Below, piece by piece: positions 31,986 to 42,902 of a stretch of DNA of 64,000 bases. Position 1 is the first letter of the stretch. Every line of letters begins with the position of its first letter. The position numbers were made by a program, and so were the translations under genes. The stretch is taken from NCBI RefSeq assembly GCF_014851395.1, contig NW_024042261.1:36853942-36917941 (forward strand), given 5' to 3'. This stretch comes from Micropterus salmoides (lineage: Eukaryota > Chordata > Actinopteri > Centrarchiformes > Centrarchidae). The notes under the pieces are model-generated. The model was given only the letters and a program-made list of their open reading frames with translations, had not been told where the DNA came from and searched no databases.

Positions 31986-33713
31986 TACATTCACGAGTGA
32001 ATTTTATGCTTCCTAACCTTTCTTTGCCCCTTTCTCTCCCTATCACTACGAAGCAAATAGTTGCACAGAAAGAGAGCGAGAGAGACAGTTTCTTGCAGCC
32101 CAGTATGTATCAACATGCAACCTGAGGAGTGACCTAAAAAAAAAATGTATATCACAATTCTTCTCAATGTAAAACATTTTTATTTCACGTCCACTTTTGC
32201 AGTGTAAACATCTGTTTCCCATGCCTATAAAGCCCCTTTGAATTGAGTTGAATTGAAGTGTAAGAGACAGAGAGAGAGAAAGGAGGCGATGGGAGATAAG
32301 TTGCACAGAGAGACTAATAAAAAGACGAAAATGAGTGAGGAAGAGAGGGGCACTGGTTGGACCAAATGTGCTGTTTTTCCATTAAAGCTTCCCTGTACAA
32401 CAGGAAATGAAAGACAACACGACTGAACAAACAAATGGCAGATAAACAAACAAATAAACTGGTGCAAAAACACACACAGCAGTGAGCCTCTTATCCTTGC
32501 TAGGTTAGCTGGCATACCTCCATCTGCAAATGCACTCCTCCATCCACACCTCAGTTCATCAGCTACACCACCATATACACCCATAAAAGTCTCAGTCCAT
32601 CATTTACATTATGCCCCACATTGCACAATCTGCCTAGTATTTAACAATGTGCACACACACAGTGTGGCCCCCTCAGAAAAGCCCACGTCAGATTTTCCAC
32701 GTTCAGTGGGAAACGGATTTTCTTTGACAAATGGGAATCCCTTGTTTTCTATAGTTTGTACATACCATTAAAAACAGGCATGTGCTTAGAGATTTTATTC
32801 TTCATTATCCAAAGATCTTTTGCAAATCACTTCTTTGATAAACTGGAGCCTCTAAACATCCTAACTGTTAAAAAATGGGCAGGTGACGTAATTATAAGTG
32901 TAGAGGTACAGCATATATACATTTTAATCATTTTTTCTTCATGTGTCTCTAAAGTAATTAATTTAATATGTGTGAGCATTAATAATAATAATAGTATTTA
33001 AAGCTCCATGTGATAATCTGGACGGTGGACAGTGGTCACCGTCCAGTCCAACAATTATATATGTATACATGACTATATCTAAATAGTTGTTGGCCCACTT
33101 TAATTTAAAACTTTCATCTTAACTACACAGTAAATTCCCAGTTGAGAGAACAAAGTTTAGTTTGATTAAACTAATATAAGGTGTGTACCTGCCTGGAAGG
33201 TGTCAAGTATAAAAAGAAAACTAATTTGTATGAGCAAAGTCTGAACATGATACTTCCTGGGCGCCGAAGATTTGATTAAACAAACAAGATATCTTCTTAA
33301 ACTTAGCTGGCACAACTAGCTGGGCCTTAAGTAGGGTTTTATATGCTTCTAGTGTACCAGCAAAGTGTGCCAGAGGGATATAACACATTTTGGACACTCT
33401 TTCATACCATATCTGCCTGTTTTATATTCATTTTTATACACTGCAGTGTGGGACAATTTGTGTCCACGATAAGATACAAAATTCACATTCCAATGAAAAC
33501 TATGGACTATGATAGTAAATGATTTCAGGCACAGTTTAGTTTTGATTTTCTGAGAACCTTGAAAATCTACACCTAATTCAAACAATTCTTATACATGTAG
33601 TTGTCGTGTAGGATCTCAAAGGGCTCTGTAGTATGATATATTTAATGGGATGTGTTGTGAGCAGGTCATTTTTGTCTAATTTCAGAAGAACATCTCAGAA
33701 AACTCATGATGTC
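31986..33713. other. Unique DNA with minor GA and TTGAA runs
   Basis: 'TTGAATTGAGTTGAATTGAA' near 32238-32257 may be a relic of a LINE tail. No gene is visible. Confidence 0.45.
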
Positions 33714-33885
33714 TTAGGGCTTGTGCAGACTACACGACTTTCAGCGTCGGCAGATCGGCGTGCTGTTCGGACCACACAACTTGCTGATCAATCGCTGATT
33801 TACCCTCAATCACAGCCCGATGGTCGGCGAGCTCATCGACCGGCAAATCGGGCTTCAAATCGTAATGTGAACTAGGCTTTACAAA
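33714..33885. mobile_element. MITE-like element
   Basis: The left end 'GGGCTTGTGCAGACTACACG' and the reverse complement of the right end (AAAGCCTAGTTCACATTACG) are imperfect inverted repeats. The interior is GC-rich with 'CGGCAGATCGGCG' and 'CGACCGGCAAATCGGGC'. This looks like a short non-autonomous DNA transposon common in fish. No duplication was resolved. Confidence 0.45.
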
Positions 33886-33935
33886 GCATTGTTTATTTAA
33901 GCCCAGCCAGGGAGACTGGCAACAGTGTACAGTGT

Positions 33936-34210
33936 GAAGAAGAAGAAGCATTTTTATTGTCACATACATGTTGTGAAATTCATTCTCTGCAGTTAACCCA
34001 TCCCTCAAGGGAGCAGTGCCCAGCGACCAACTCCAGATATTCTATCAGTGTCTGGTCAAATGGCACTAACTAGAGAACCTAACATGATTTTGATGGGGGG
34101 GAAACCGGAGCACCCGGAGGAAACCCACGCAGACATGGAAAGAACATGCATACTCCACATACAAAGGCCGGGACGACTGGGGTTTGAACCCGCGACCTTA
34201 TCTGCTAGCA
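33936..34210 (-). mobile_element. V-SINE-like element, copy 1 (head truncated)
   Basis: It contains the conserved core 'GGAGGAAACCCACGCAGAC', 'ACATGGAAAGAACATGC' and the B-box-like 'GGGTTTGAACCCGC', all on the minus strand. The tail side has 'TTTTTATTGTCACATACATG' and 'AACCCATCCCTCAAGGGAGC'. It aligns with copy 2 at 42603-42902. The tRNA-like A box at the right end is missing. Confidence 0.7.
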
Positions 34211-35559
34211 TTCAGCCTGAAATACACTGTCTCCATAACTGTCCAGTTGTCGTCACGCTGACAAGGAGAGAGACAGAGGCAAAGAGCTATGTCTAATAGT
34301 GTGACCTGTAAATGCCCCCTACCTCACTTGTAACCCAAATTAATCATGCCGAGAAAATTCAACATAGCAAGCATTCAAAAACACACTGACACATCTCCCC
34401 ACCTGAGAATATTCCCAACTCAGAGTTATATGCAGACACAAACTTGCTAGTATTTTTAACTTTGACTTGAAAAGGCAAAATTATTCACGCTTTAAAAATG
34501 TTGTTACTTGAACCCTGCTAATTATTCAGAGAGATTAAGAGGGACTTAAAGTATGAAATTAGAAATTGATTGCAAATATAGTATTATAAATAAGGTGCAC
34601 ACACACACTCACGCTCTCTCTCCCTCTCTCAGAGTTGCATGTAAATCTCCTCTGGGGATTTTCTGGTCCTTACTGAGAAACATGTTATGTGTTTCAAGAA
34701 CCCACAGAGAATACTTTCTACAGGAAACACTTCTCTACTTTGTTGGCACATATTTATAATAAACCGTGTAATCAGTGAATGTCCTGATGCTGTGAAATTC
34801 AATTTAAGCTAATTTTTACCCCACACTGCACTTTTTCTTTGGAAATGTCACCATGTTGGAACTCTCCCAGTTGATCTGATTGGTTGTTTCCTTTCTTTAA
34901 TAATTATTTTCCCCCTTCCTTTTGTAGAAGCGGACTTTGTAAACTATTAAGAAAACAACAAGCAGAAATTGTCTTTTATCAAGCTCTGTGAATTGAAGCC
35001 CTTATCTCTGAGTGACGGCAGCCTTAAGAAATATCCGACAGCATACTAAGACAATTCCTCTTAAACCTATTTTAAAAGAGCTTAAGGCCAGTTAAGCTCA
35101 AGATTGTTTGCTTTTTATCTGCAAGTCAAGATTTTGTGGTTTTATCCCACATCAATTCAAGGTTTGTACGTTTTGTAACATTAAACAAAAGTTGTCCACG
35201 GAGCAGAGAAGGGGATTATTCTGATAAAAACATTTTGAACATTCTGTGTATCTGTTGCTGTGGGATCAGTCACTCATGGTTATGAATTCCCACCTAAGGA
35301 AACATGCTTGATGTGCAGAGTAGATTGATGCAGGATAATCTGATATTTTCTGGGATCCCAGAGAGACAATGACGACTCAGAGCAAACCATACAGGATTTT
35401 ATGTGCCAGCAATTAAAGTTATTATATAGGAATCAGTACAGGATTTTTCCCTCTCGAGGGTCCATAGGCTGGGAAAGAAGGAGAGGAATAAAACTCATTA
35501 ACAAGATTAAAAAGAAGAAGTGTAAAGTGATTCCCATCTGTAAGGAATATAAGAGATAC
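34211..35559. other. Unique DNA, no gene seen
   Basis: A CT/CA-rich run lies at about 34598-34630. The stretch 35430-35559 may be the upstream part of the LINE fragment that follows, but its frame is lost. Confidence 0.4.
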
Positions 35560-36000
35560 TAAATGTTGTCCAGAAGAATAATCTGCATGTGCTTGCTATT
35601 ACTGAGTCTCACTTTGATCAGACTTTAAAAAAGGGACACATTGATTTGAAAGGATACAATTTTATAAGGAAGGACAGGAACAGCAGAGGAGGAGGTGTTG
35701 CTCTATATTATTCAAGAGCATCTGCCGTTCATATTATTTAGTGTGTGAATGGACTAGAGATCCTGTGGATTCAAATTCACCTTCCTTTCCAACAACCAAT
35801 GTTAACTGGATGTGTGTTTAGGCCCCAAATCAAACACATTATACCGGATAAAATATGTGAACGCACTGATCTTGTTCTGGATGAAAGGATATAGTTATTT
35901 ATGCTTGGGAACTATAATGTTGGCTGGAAGAGGTGGACTTTAAGTAACTAAGAGAAGCACACTAAGGCTACAAACAACCCATAATGCAACACAATCTGTA
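35560..36000 (+). pseudogene. LINE endonuclease fragment
   Basis: Plus-strand frames give 'NNLHVLAITESHFDQTLKKG', 'YNFIRKDRNSRGGGVALYYS' and 'GLEILWIQIHLPFQP'. These are the T-E-S-x-F/L catalytic Glu region, the R-G-G-G-V block and the following strand of an apurinic-type LINE endonuclease. A later 'LGNYNVGW' (about 35906-35930) stands where G-D-x-N is normal, so the Asp is changed. Stop codons and frame changes interrupt it, and no reverse transcriptase follows. The family differs from the two other LINE types in the window. Confidence 0.65.
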
Positions 36001-38904
36001 GGCATTGCTATCCTGATGGTATGAATATATTAATGTCAGAAAAAGATCAATACGGTAAAGTGACAATGATAGTGGAAATACTTTCTAAAATTAACAATTT
36101 TATTGTGTCCCTGCCAACAGGCTGCAGCAAACCTGACAAAGTTTGCTTTTCATTTGCTTTCAAGGGCATTTCTGCCTCAAGCTCTTAATTAGTTGTGACC
36201 TTGGTTCAGAAAATACAAGAGAGACTAGTTAAGGTAATTTGCCATGTCCTTCATGTTTGATTAAAATGACAAGCTGCTACATATTAGTTGGTACAAACAT
36301 GTTTACAGGTCATGAACGTTTTCAGAATTGTTGTGATCAGAAAAGTGGTTACATTTTTTCGAGCATGGTTTACTGAGAATCTGCAGAATTCAGTGAAACA
36401 GGATTGAACAAATGTTCCAGACTCCTTCTTTGGAGTCTCACTAAAACAAGGTTTGGACCCAAAAGCACAACTTCACAGACAGGAAAGTGTACTTTATCTG
36501 TCAAAACAGGCAACCAAATCCAAAGGGGCATTATAAAGCAGAAAGATATTCTTAAAGGTAGAAAAACAGAGGAGGCGCTGAGGGCTATTGCTGGTTTGGT
36601 CAGGAAAAACCTTAACACTGAAACCAATCTCACATCTGCAAGTTCAGTTCTTTGCCACAGACCCATTTAATCCCCATGACATTCCCATTCAAGTAATCCT
36701 AATGAAACTAACCATCTCCATCGTAAATTGTATTTGTTAGTATACAGTATATATATTCTGCTCAGTAGATCTGCAAGCAGATGGGAGTTTAATTCACTAA
36801 ACTACAAAATATTTTTAATATAAATGTGGGTTATACAAAACAAATACAAATGCATGTAGATGAAGCACAAAATCATGTATTATTAGCATTATTATACAAA
36901 AAAACGTCTAAGAATGAAGTTGAAGGTGAGATTTAAATGATCTTTCCTTCCACAGTCCAGGAGCAACACAGGAGGAAGACGAAGAGAATCAGTGTGAAGT
37001 GTCTCCAGACAGGGAGGCGTTTTGTCTGCACACAATTGTGAATTATACTTAAATCAAAAGGGAAATTCTACTGTGGGATGATATTTGTTTTATAGACACA
37101 GAATCTCAGTGAACAGAACCTGCAGCGTTCTGGTTTCCGCTCTAACCCCAACTGAGCGCTGACCTGATTTGCAAACCTAATAAATTGAAATTTCAGACCC
37201 CTGGGTACACTGCAGCAAAGCGCGACTGATTTATTGCCTTATTTATGGGATATGAAAGCATAATTCTAAACAGAATTCACTCAGTGCCTGCATTAAACCT
37301 GGGCTGCCACCGAGAAGACAGAGCTTGGAAACGTGGGTGTAAAAATCCTTTCTGACTCGGAGACGCTGGCAGCCCGGAGAGGCTGTATGGCCTCACCTGG
37401 CATTAAAATGGTGTTTTGGGTGACTGGATTGCTATCGTACAAGTACACGTGTCAGTGCACCAAAGACGCATTGATGACAGATGGTGATTTGAGTTGGCCA
37501 AACCACAACCATCATATTTAACTGCAAGGTAACCACAGCAACAATACAGATTTGAAATGTTCCCAACCATAAATTAAAAAAAGGGTTGGCAGAATTTAAA
37601 ATTTCCACTGAAGACACTGTGGCCAACAAAGATGCACATTTAACTTGTGAGGTGTCCTGAAATAGAGAATATCAGACTAGGAAATGCCAAGCTACAAACT
37701 TCCTTTATCCAGCATCACATACCAGGAGAGTATTATTATCACTTACTTAAACATTATTCATCACAGAGGCTGTTCACCATTGCAGCAACGTTGCTAAACC
37801 TGTTGGAGGTCCAAGCAGTAAGAGGACCACATTTATTATTTGTTCTCACAACATTAATAGATCATAAAGTCCATAAAGAAGTGGGAGAAACCACTACACA
37901 CTAATCTATGCAACTATCACATCTAGAAATTGCCTGTGTGTGCCCCCAGACTGCGTCTCTAAATAAGTCTGTCCTGTTTTTATTAGCTTACAAATAAAGC
38001 AACATCTCTGCTCCAGCCAAGCTCTAACACACAGGTAGGTGTGAGTGTGTGTATTTGGCCGAGTGGTTGATTGATGTGGAGAGGTGGAAACCCCAGTAAC
38101 TTCTGGTCATTAATGTCAGGTATATTGCTACCCCCCCCCCTCCCCTCCCCCTCCAAGCAGGCATGTTAAGCCCTCTCTGTGTTATTTAGAAAAATAACAC
38201 TAAATATTCAGCGTAAGCTCTACCCTTGCCACAGGCTGGTCACACAAACACACACACATATACACAGCCACAGCTCCTGACAAACGGTTGACAAATCTCT
38301 GCAGACAACTCCGCTCTGAATCCTTTCCTCTTTTTCACTCTATCCATCTCCTCACTTTTTCTTGCACTCTCTTTCTACCTCTCAGGAGGGTTAGTGTCTT
38401 GCTCAAGGACACGTCAGCAACAGGAGCAGTTGCCTATGGCATCATGTGTCAGGATGAGTCAAGAATGTGGAGAATTTAACTGAACAAGGACAGTGCACAC
38501 TGGATCCCACAGAACACACCTGTAGAACAAGACATGTTCAGCGTGTTAGCAAGTTCATGTCTAAAGTCAAAGCTCAAGTCAGTTCGATTTGAGTCACTAA
38601 GCCAGACTTGTCTGAGTTGAGGAATCAGTTCTTGTGGGGTCAGCCGTCAACCGATGCTTCTGGTCATAATTGTCTCCTTTTGATTGTCAGACCACACAAA
38701 TCTGGTGTAAATCCTTGTGCTAAATCTTCTGTGTCCCGAGTTTTACCAAAATGTAGCCAACATTCCTCTGTATATACAAAGGTGCAAAAATGAGGACCAT
38801 CCATCAATCTAGTCCCGGTCTTAATATGGCTGTTGTTTTGCTGTTGCTGATTGTGCTGCCTGGTTCTGCTTGGTTCTGCCTTTTATGCTCCAAGCCTTAC
38901 CCAT
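36001..38904. other. Unique DNA, no gene seen
   Basis: Open frames on opposite strands overlap at 36370-36670 without domains. A pyrimidine/C-run lies at 38132-38155. The phrase 'GGTTTGGACCCAAAAGCAC' near 36449 resembles an LTR edge but is isolated. Confidence 0.45.
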
Positions 38905-39090
38905 AGTCATGGGCTCAGCCATCAGGGACAGGGTGAGGAGGTGAGAGGTCCAGGAGGAGAACAGCTGCTCCTTCATATTGTAAAGAGACAGTTGTGGTGG
39001 TTTAGCATCTGATCAGGATGTGTCCTGGACACCTCCCTGCGGATATCATATGGACTGGTTCAACTGGGAGGACACCCTGAGTAAAATGGT
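38905..39090 (+). mobile_element. LINE 3' fragment (same family as 31.4 kb)
   Basis: 'GCCATCAGGGACAGGGTGAG', 'GAGAACAGCTGCTCCTTCAT' and 'GTTTAGCATCTGATCAGGAT' align with the C-terminal coding DNA of the LINE at 31785-31860. No frame is preserved. Confidence 0.5.
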
Positions 39091-39213
39091 CCCACCATAA
39101 TGCCCCGTGGATATTAGCTCCTCACCGTTTCTCCCCCTGTCTCTCCTGTTTGCAGGTCAGGGTGCAGGACATGAATCATGGATGGAATGCTAGGACTCAC
39201 ACCTGCTGGGGGG

Positions 39214-39215
<2 letters not shown>

Positions 39216-39287
<72 letters not shown>
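39216..39287. repeat. (CA)36 microsatellite
   Basis: An uninterrupted 72-bp CA tract. The CVCV/HTHT open frames over it are artefacts. Confidence 0.97.
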
Positions 39288-39290
<3 letters not shown>

Positions 39291-41773
39291 TTCGCCTCCA
39301 CAGTATAAATTATTCAGTGTGTTATCAGAGAAAGGTCTTCCTCGGAGTGCGAGGCTGCATTTACACCCCAGCTGCTCTGACCTCAGCATGCAGCATGTGA
39401 TTCTCCCTCTTTATGTGTGTGTATGTTGTATGTTTGTGTAAATCAAGGTTTTCTTTCATATATCTGTGCGTGTGCATGCAAAGTGCAGCCATAAAGTATT
39501 TAACCTGTGGATACAGAGGAGGCAAAGGTAGCCTTGACAGAATATTAATTGCAGGTTGACATTACTGATCACATATTTCAAAGCTGAATGTCAGCAGCAA
39601 CTGTTTTAGCAGGCTCATATTGAAAATATCACCAAATGGCAAGTGAAACCTTCGCATGTCATTTCACACAGTCTAGTCTGTACTGTGTTACATGTCTTTA
39701 CTGCTATTGTGCTAACCACAAATGTCATAGAGGAAAAAAAATGTGAGGTGATGTAGAATAAAGAGCGACAAAGTCCACATAAGGAGGTCGACAGGGTGGA
39801 TAGATGGGTCAAAGGACAGGACTATCACCCAGGAGATGGCCTTTTGAGTCTGGTGTGAAACCACTGGAGCACTGGCAGTGAAGACCCTTATATCTGGATA
39901 CTTGGCCTTGAAATCTTGTTTAAGCTTTTTAAAATATTGAAACACGTTTTGAAAATTTGACACATTGAAAACAGCTTTTAAAACACTGATCACTCATCAC
40001 AAAAAACTTGCCACACAGCACCCACAAAACCTATACCACACCTAATGTAAGCAAGACGACTCAACGGTATGACGGTATAACTTTAGTAAACAGATGTAAA
40101 ACAGAACAAGGGGAACGTGTTACTCTCAGGAGGAGGCTAGAAGGAGCACATACTGGCACACTGGCATACTGTGCAGTGAAAATCTGCCTCTTTCCACTGC
40201 AGAGGCTCTTTCACAAGCATGGAGAAAAAACTAGTTTAAATGTGTTTATTAGTGTAATATAACATAACGTTCAATTTTAATCAAATCAATAGTATATTAA
40301 TGTTTAAATTATTTAATCTTACTATATGTATTATATACTACATAGCTCACCATTAGTATAATATTAATTCCAGTTGGACGAAACAGCAGTTTCGTATTTG
40401 TGAGTTGTTTTTATTCATTAAATCTTTGTGCAAGAAAAATGGCCTACATTGGTCTCTTAATTTGCTAATGCTACTATCTCAGCAATAATCAGAACCATTC
40501 ATGAAGGAGAAGTTCAACGTTTGAAAGTTTACTGTAGGATGTCAAACCATTTTTATGTCTCGCCCCATCCATGCTGTGATTGGTCAGTCGTCGAAAAGTG
40601 ACAGTGGCAAGCACATCGATTTTATGAAAAGTTGAACATGTTTCAACAAAGGGCACATGATATGGCTAAATATCCAGCTAGCCAAACCTAAAACCTCCTT
40701 ACCTTCTCCCTACTGTCTTCTGTCTCACCGCTCTCAGTCTTTGTTTTTGTAACAAGCTGCTCAAGCGGCCATCGAGTGACCCGCGAGATCTCTCTCGGTG
40801 CTCCTGGCTTTTTTCCTACCAGTTTCGACAACTCTCATTTGACTGACACCAGCTTTGGATGTTTTGAACGAATAGCGGCGCGGCGGACGGGTTGGGGGGG
40901 TTTACGGTAGGTTATAGTTACTCGCACATTGTGCTCGTAAATCACTTTTCCGGTTCGCACGTATCGATTTTTAGGGGCGTATGCAAGCAAAATGGTCGCA
41001 CTGTAGAGCCCTGTGATGGCATTGGTGTTTCAGTGAATGCATTGTTAGCTAACTGTTACTGATGCATTTCTATCCACCGGTTGTTTTTGTGCATTTTCAT
41101 TTGCGCATACAAAAAGTGGAAACACTGAAAAAAGTGTGTGTATCAGTAAAAGCAAAATGTGATGGAAACAGATTTAGCGAATACATCAAAATGTACATGA
41201 AAAATAGCAGCAGATGAATACACCAGATCTGTCCTGCAAATCGGGGATTCATTTGTCTATATATTTCTGTACTTACTTCGTCCCTCTCTCCCAACCTCTC
41301 ATCCATCTCTCCCTGTCCAGTATCTGTATTCATGTATCCCCAGCTCTTGCAGTGCCAGGACTGCTGTCTGTTTGATCTCCTCTGTGGCACCCAAGGGTCC
41401 CTGAGCTTCCGTCTTTGTAGTCTGCCACCTCTAACTGGGATCACCCCCCCCCCCCTACAAAACCTCGCCTAGTAGGCATCAGCATCGGTGCCGGATAACA
41501 TGTTGGATCTATTATTCAAACATCCCTACAAAGAGGAATGACTGTATACATAATTGGAGTGTACTTGATGGGCAAGTGGGGAGCTTCTAAATACACATTC
41601 AGTTTTACCAGGTACACCTTCCTGTACCAGATTTAGCTACTAGCTACTGTTGACCTTCAGTCCCTGGGCATTGTCTGGTTTCCTCCAGACAGGGAGTGAG
41701 GCATATAAATGAAGCACCTGTAGTCACGAGCAGAGAAATGGATCTATCAATTGATATGAGTTTCTTTCACAGG
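39288..41773. other. Unique DNA, no gene seen
   Basis: About 40760-41000 is more GC-rich than its surroundings ('AGCGGCGCGGCGGACGGG'). A C-run lies near 41443. No gene or family was recognised. Confidence 0.45.
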
Positions 41774-41946
41774 GTGTCTAGGCTCAACCTCTGGGACAGG
41801 CTGAGGAGCTCAGAGGAGAGAACTGCTGCTCATTCATGTTGAAAGGAGACAGTTCAGGTGGTTCAGCATGTTATCACAATGTCCCATAGATATGTCCCTG
41901 TGGAGGTAATCTGGATATATTCAACTGGAAGAGGTACACCTAGCTT
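41774..41946 (+). mobile_element. LINE 3' fragment (same family as 31.4 and 38.9 kb)
   Basis: 'GGGACAGGCTGAGGAGCTC', 'GAGAACTGCTGCTCATTCAT' and 'ACAGTTCAGGTGGTTCAGC' correspond to the same C-terminal LINE segment. A decayed frame still reads 'RRQFRWFS'. Confidence 0.55.
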
Positions 41947-42254
41947 AACCCATTGCAGTCAAATACAACAGTTCTGCAATGCATCCTAACTTCATGAAGG
42001 TTATAATGTTCAGTTTGTGTTGAAGCTGTTGCGGAGATTTGTTGACTTAACTGTATGGTAATTTCAGAGGCTGCAGTTTGTGGTGCTGTATTGTGTTGGG
42101 CTGACTGGTGTTGCTGCTATTTTGTCCACCCCATTTACATGAGGGTAGGCTAAATAACAGAAACACCTCTCTGAGACAGTTTTTAATGAAGCTTCTGTCT
42201 GTCTTCGGTGTTTGGAACTCATTATTGTAATTGTAATAACATTCCTCTACGCAG

Positions 42255-42445
42255 GCGGCTGTGGCTCAGGAGGTAGAGTGGGTTGCTCATTAATTGGAAG
42301 GTCGGCGGTTCAATCCCCGGCTTCTCCAGGCTGCATGTCGAATTACCCCTGGTGGCTGTTCTGCCAGTGTATGAATGTGTGTGAATGCAGCGTAAAAGTG
42401 CTTTGAGCGGTCGAAAAGACTAGAAAAGCGCTATACAAATAAAGA
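42255..42445 (+). mobile_element. tRNA-headed SINE with L2-like tail
   Basis: The head 'GCGGCTGTGGCTCAGGAGG' holds an A box (TGGCTCAGGAGGTAGAG), and 'GGCGGTTCAATCCCCGG' contains a B box (GGTTCAATCCC): an internal RNA polymerase III promoter derived from a tRNA. A tRNA-unrelated middle follows. The 3' end 'AGAAAAGCGCTATACAAAT' plus AAAG resembles the end of the LINE at 865-3905. It is too diverged to be a tRNA gene. A tail fragment of the same family lies at 8537-8580. Confidence 0.75.
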
Positions 42446-42602
42446 GCTTTTACATTTCCTACTTTCTCAACTATTTCAAACAGTTGAGAAATAGATATTT
42501 CCTTTTTCTTGGTATTTGCACTCATTAAGTTTAGGTGCTTTTCTTCTTTGTCTGTCCCAACACATAAATTTCACCTCTTCCTGAACTCCACAGCATCAGT
42601 CA

Positions 42603-42902
42603 TTAGAAGAAGATACTTTTATTGTCAAATACACATTGCGAAATGAATTCTCTGCATTTAACCCATCCCTCAAGGGAGCAGTAGGCAGCCGCTGTGCAGG
42701 GAACCAACTCCAGATCTTTCAGTGTCTGGTCAAACGGCACTGAGTGGAGAACCTAAAATGTTTTTGATGGTTGAGGAAACCCACGCAGACACGGGGAGAA
42801 CATGCAAACTCCACACAGAAAGGCCAGGACGACCGGGGTTTGAACCTGCGCCCTTCTTGCTGTGAGGCCACAGTGCTATCCACTGGATCACCATGCCGCC
42901 CG
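42603..42902 (-). mobile_element. V-SINE-like element, copy 2, nearly complete
   Basis: Read on the minus strand, it starts 'GGGCGGCATGGTGATCCAGT', a tRNA-like A box region, then a B box within 'GCGCAGGTTCAAACCCCGG'. The strongly conserved V-SINE core follows ('GCATGTTCTCCCCGTGTCTG', 'CGTGGGTTTCCTC'), and a 3' part ending 'TGACAATAAAAGTATC'. It aligns with copy 1 at 33936-34210. It sits about 160 bp from the SINE at 42255, in the opposite orientation. Confidence 0.8.

Noticed and set aside
39114..39441. His-Thr and Cys-Val frames on opposite strands
   Set aside because: Both come from the (CA)n tract at 39216-39287.
42255..42330. tRNA gene
   Set aside because: A and B boxes are present, but the cloverleaf is not complete and a SINE body and LINE-like tail follow.
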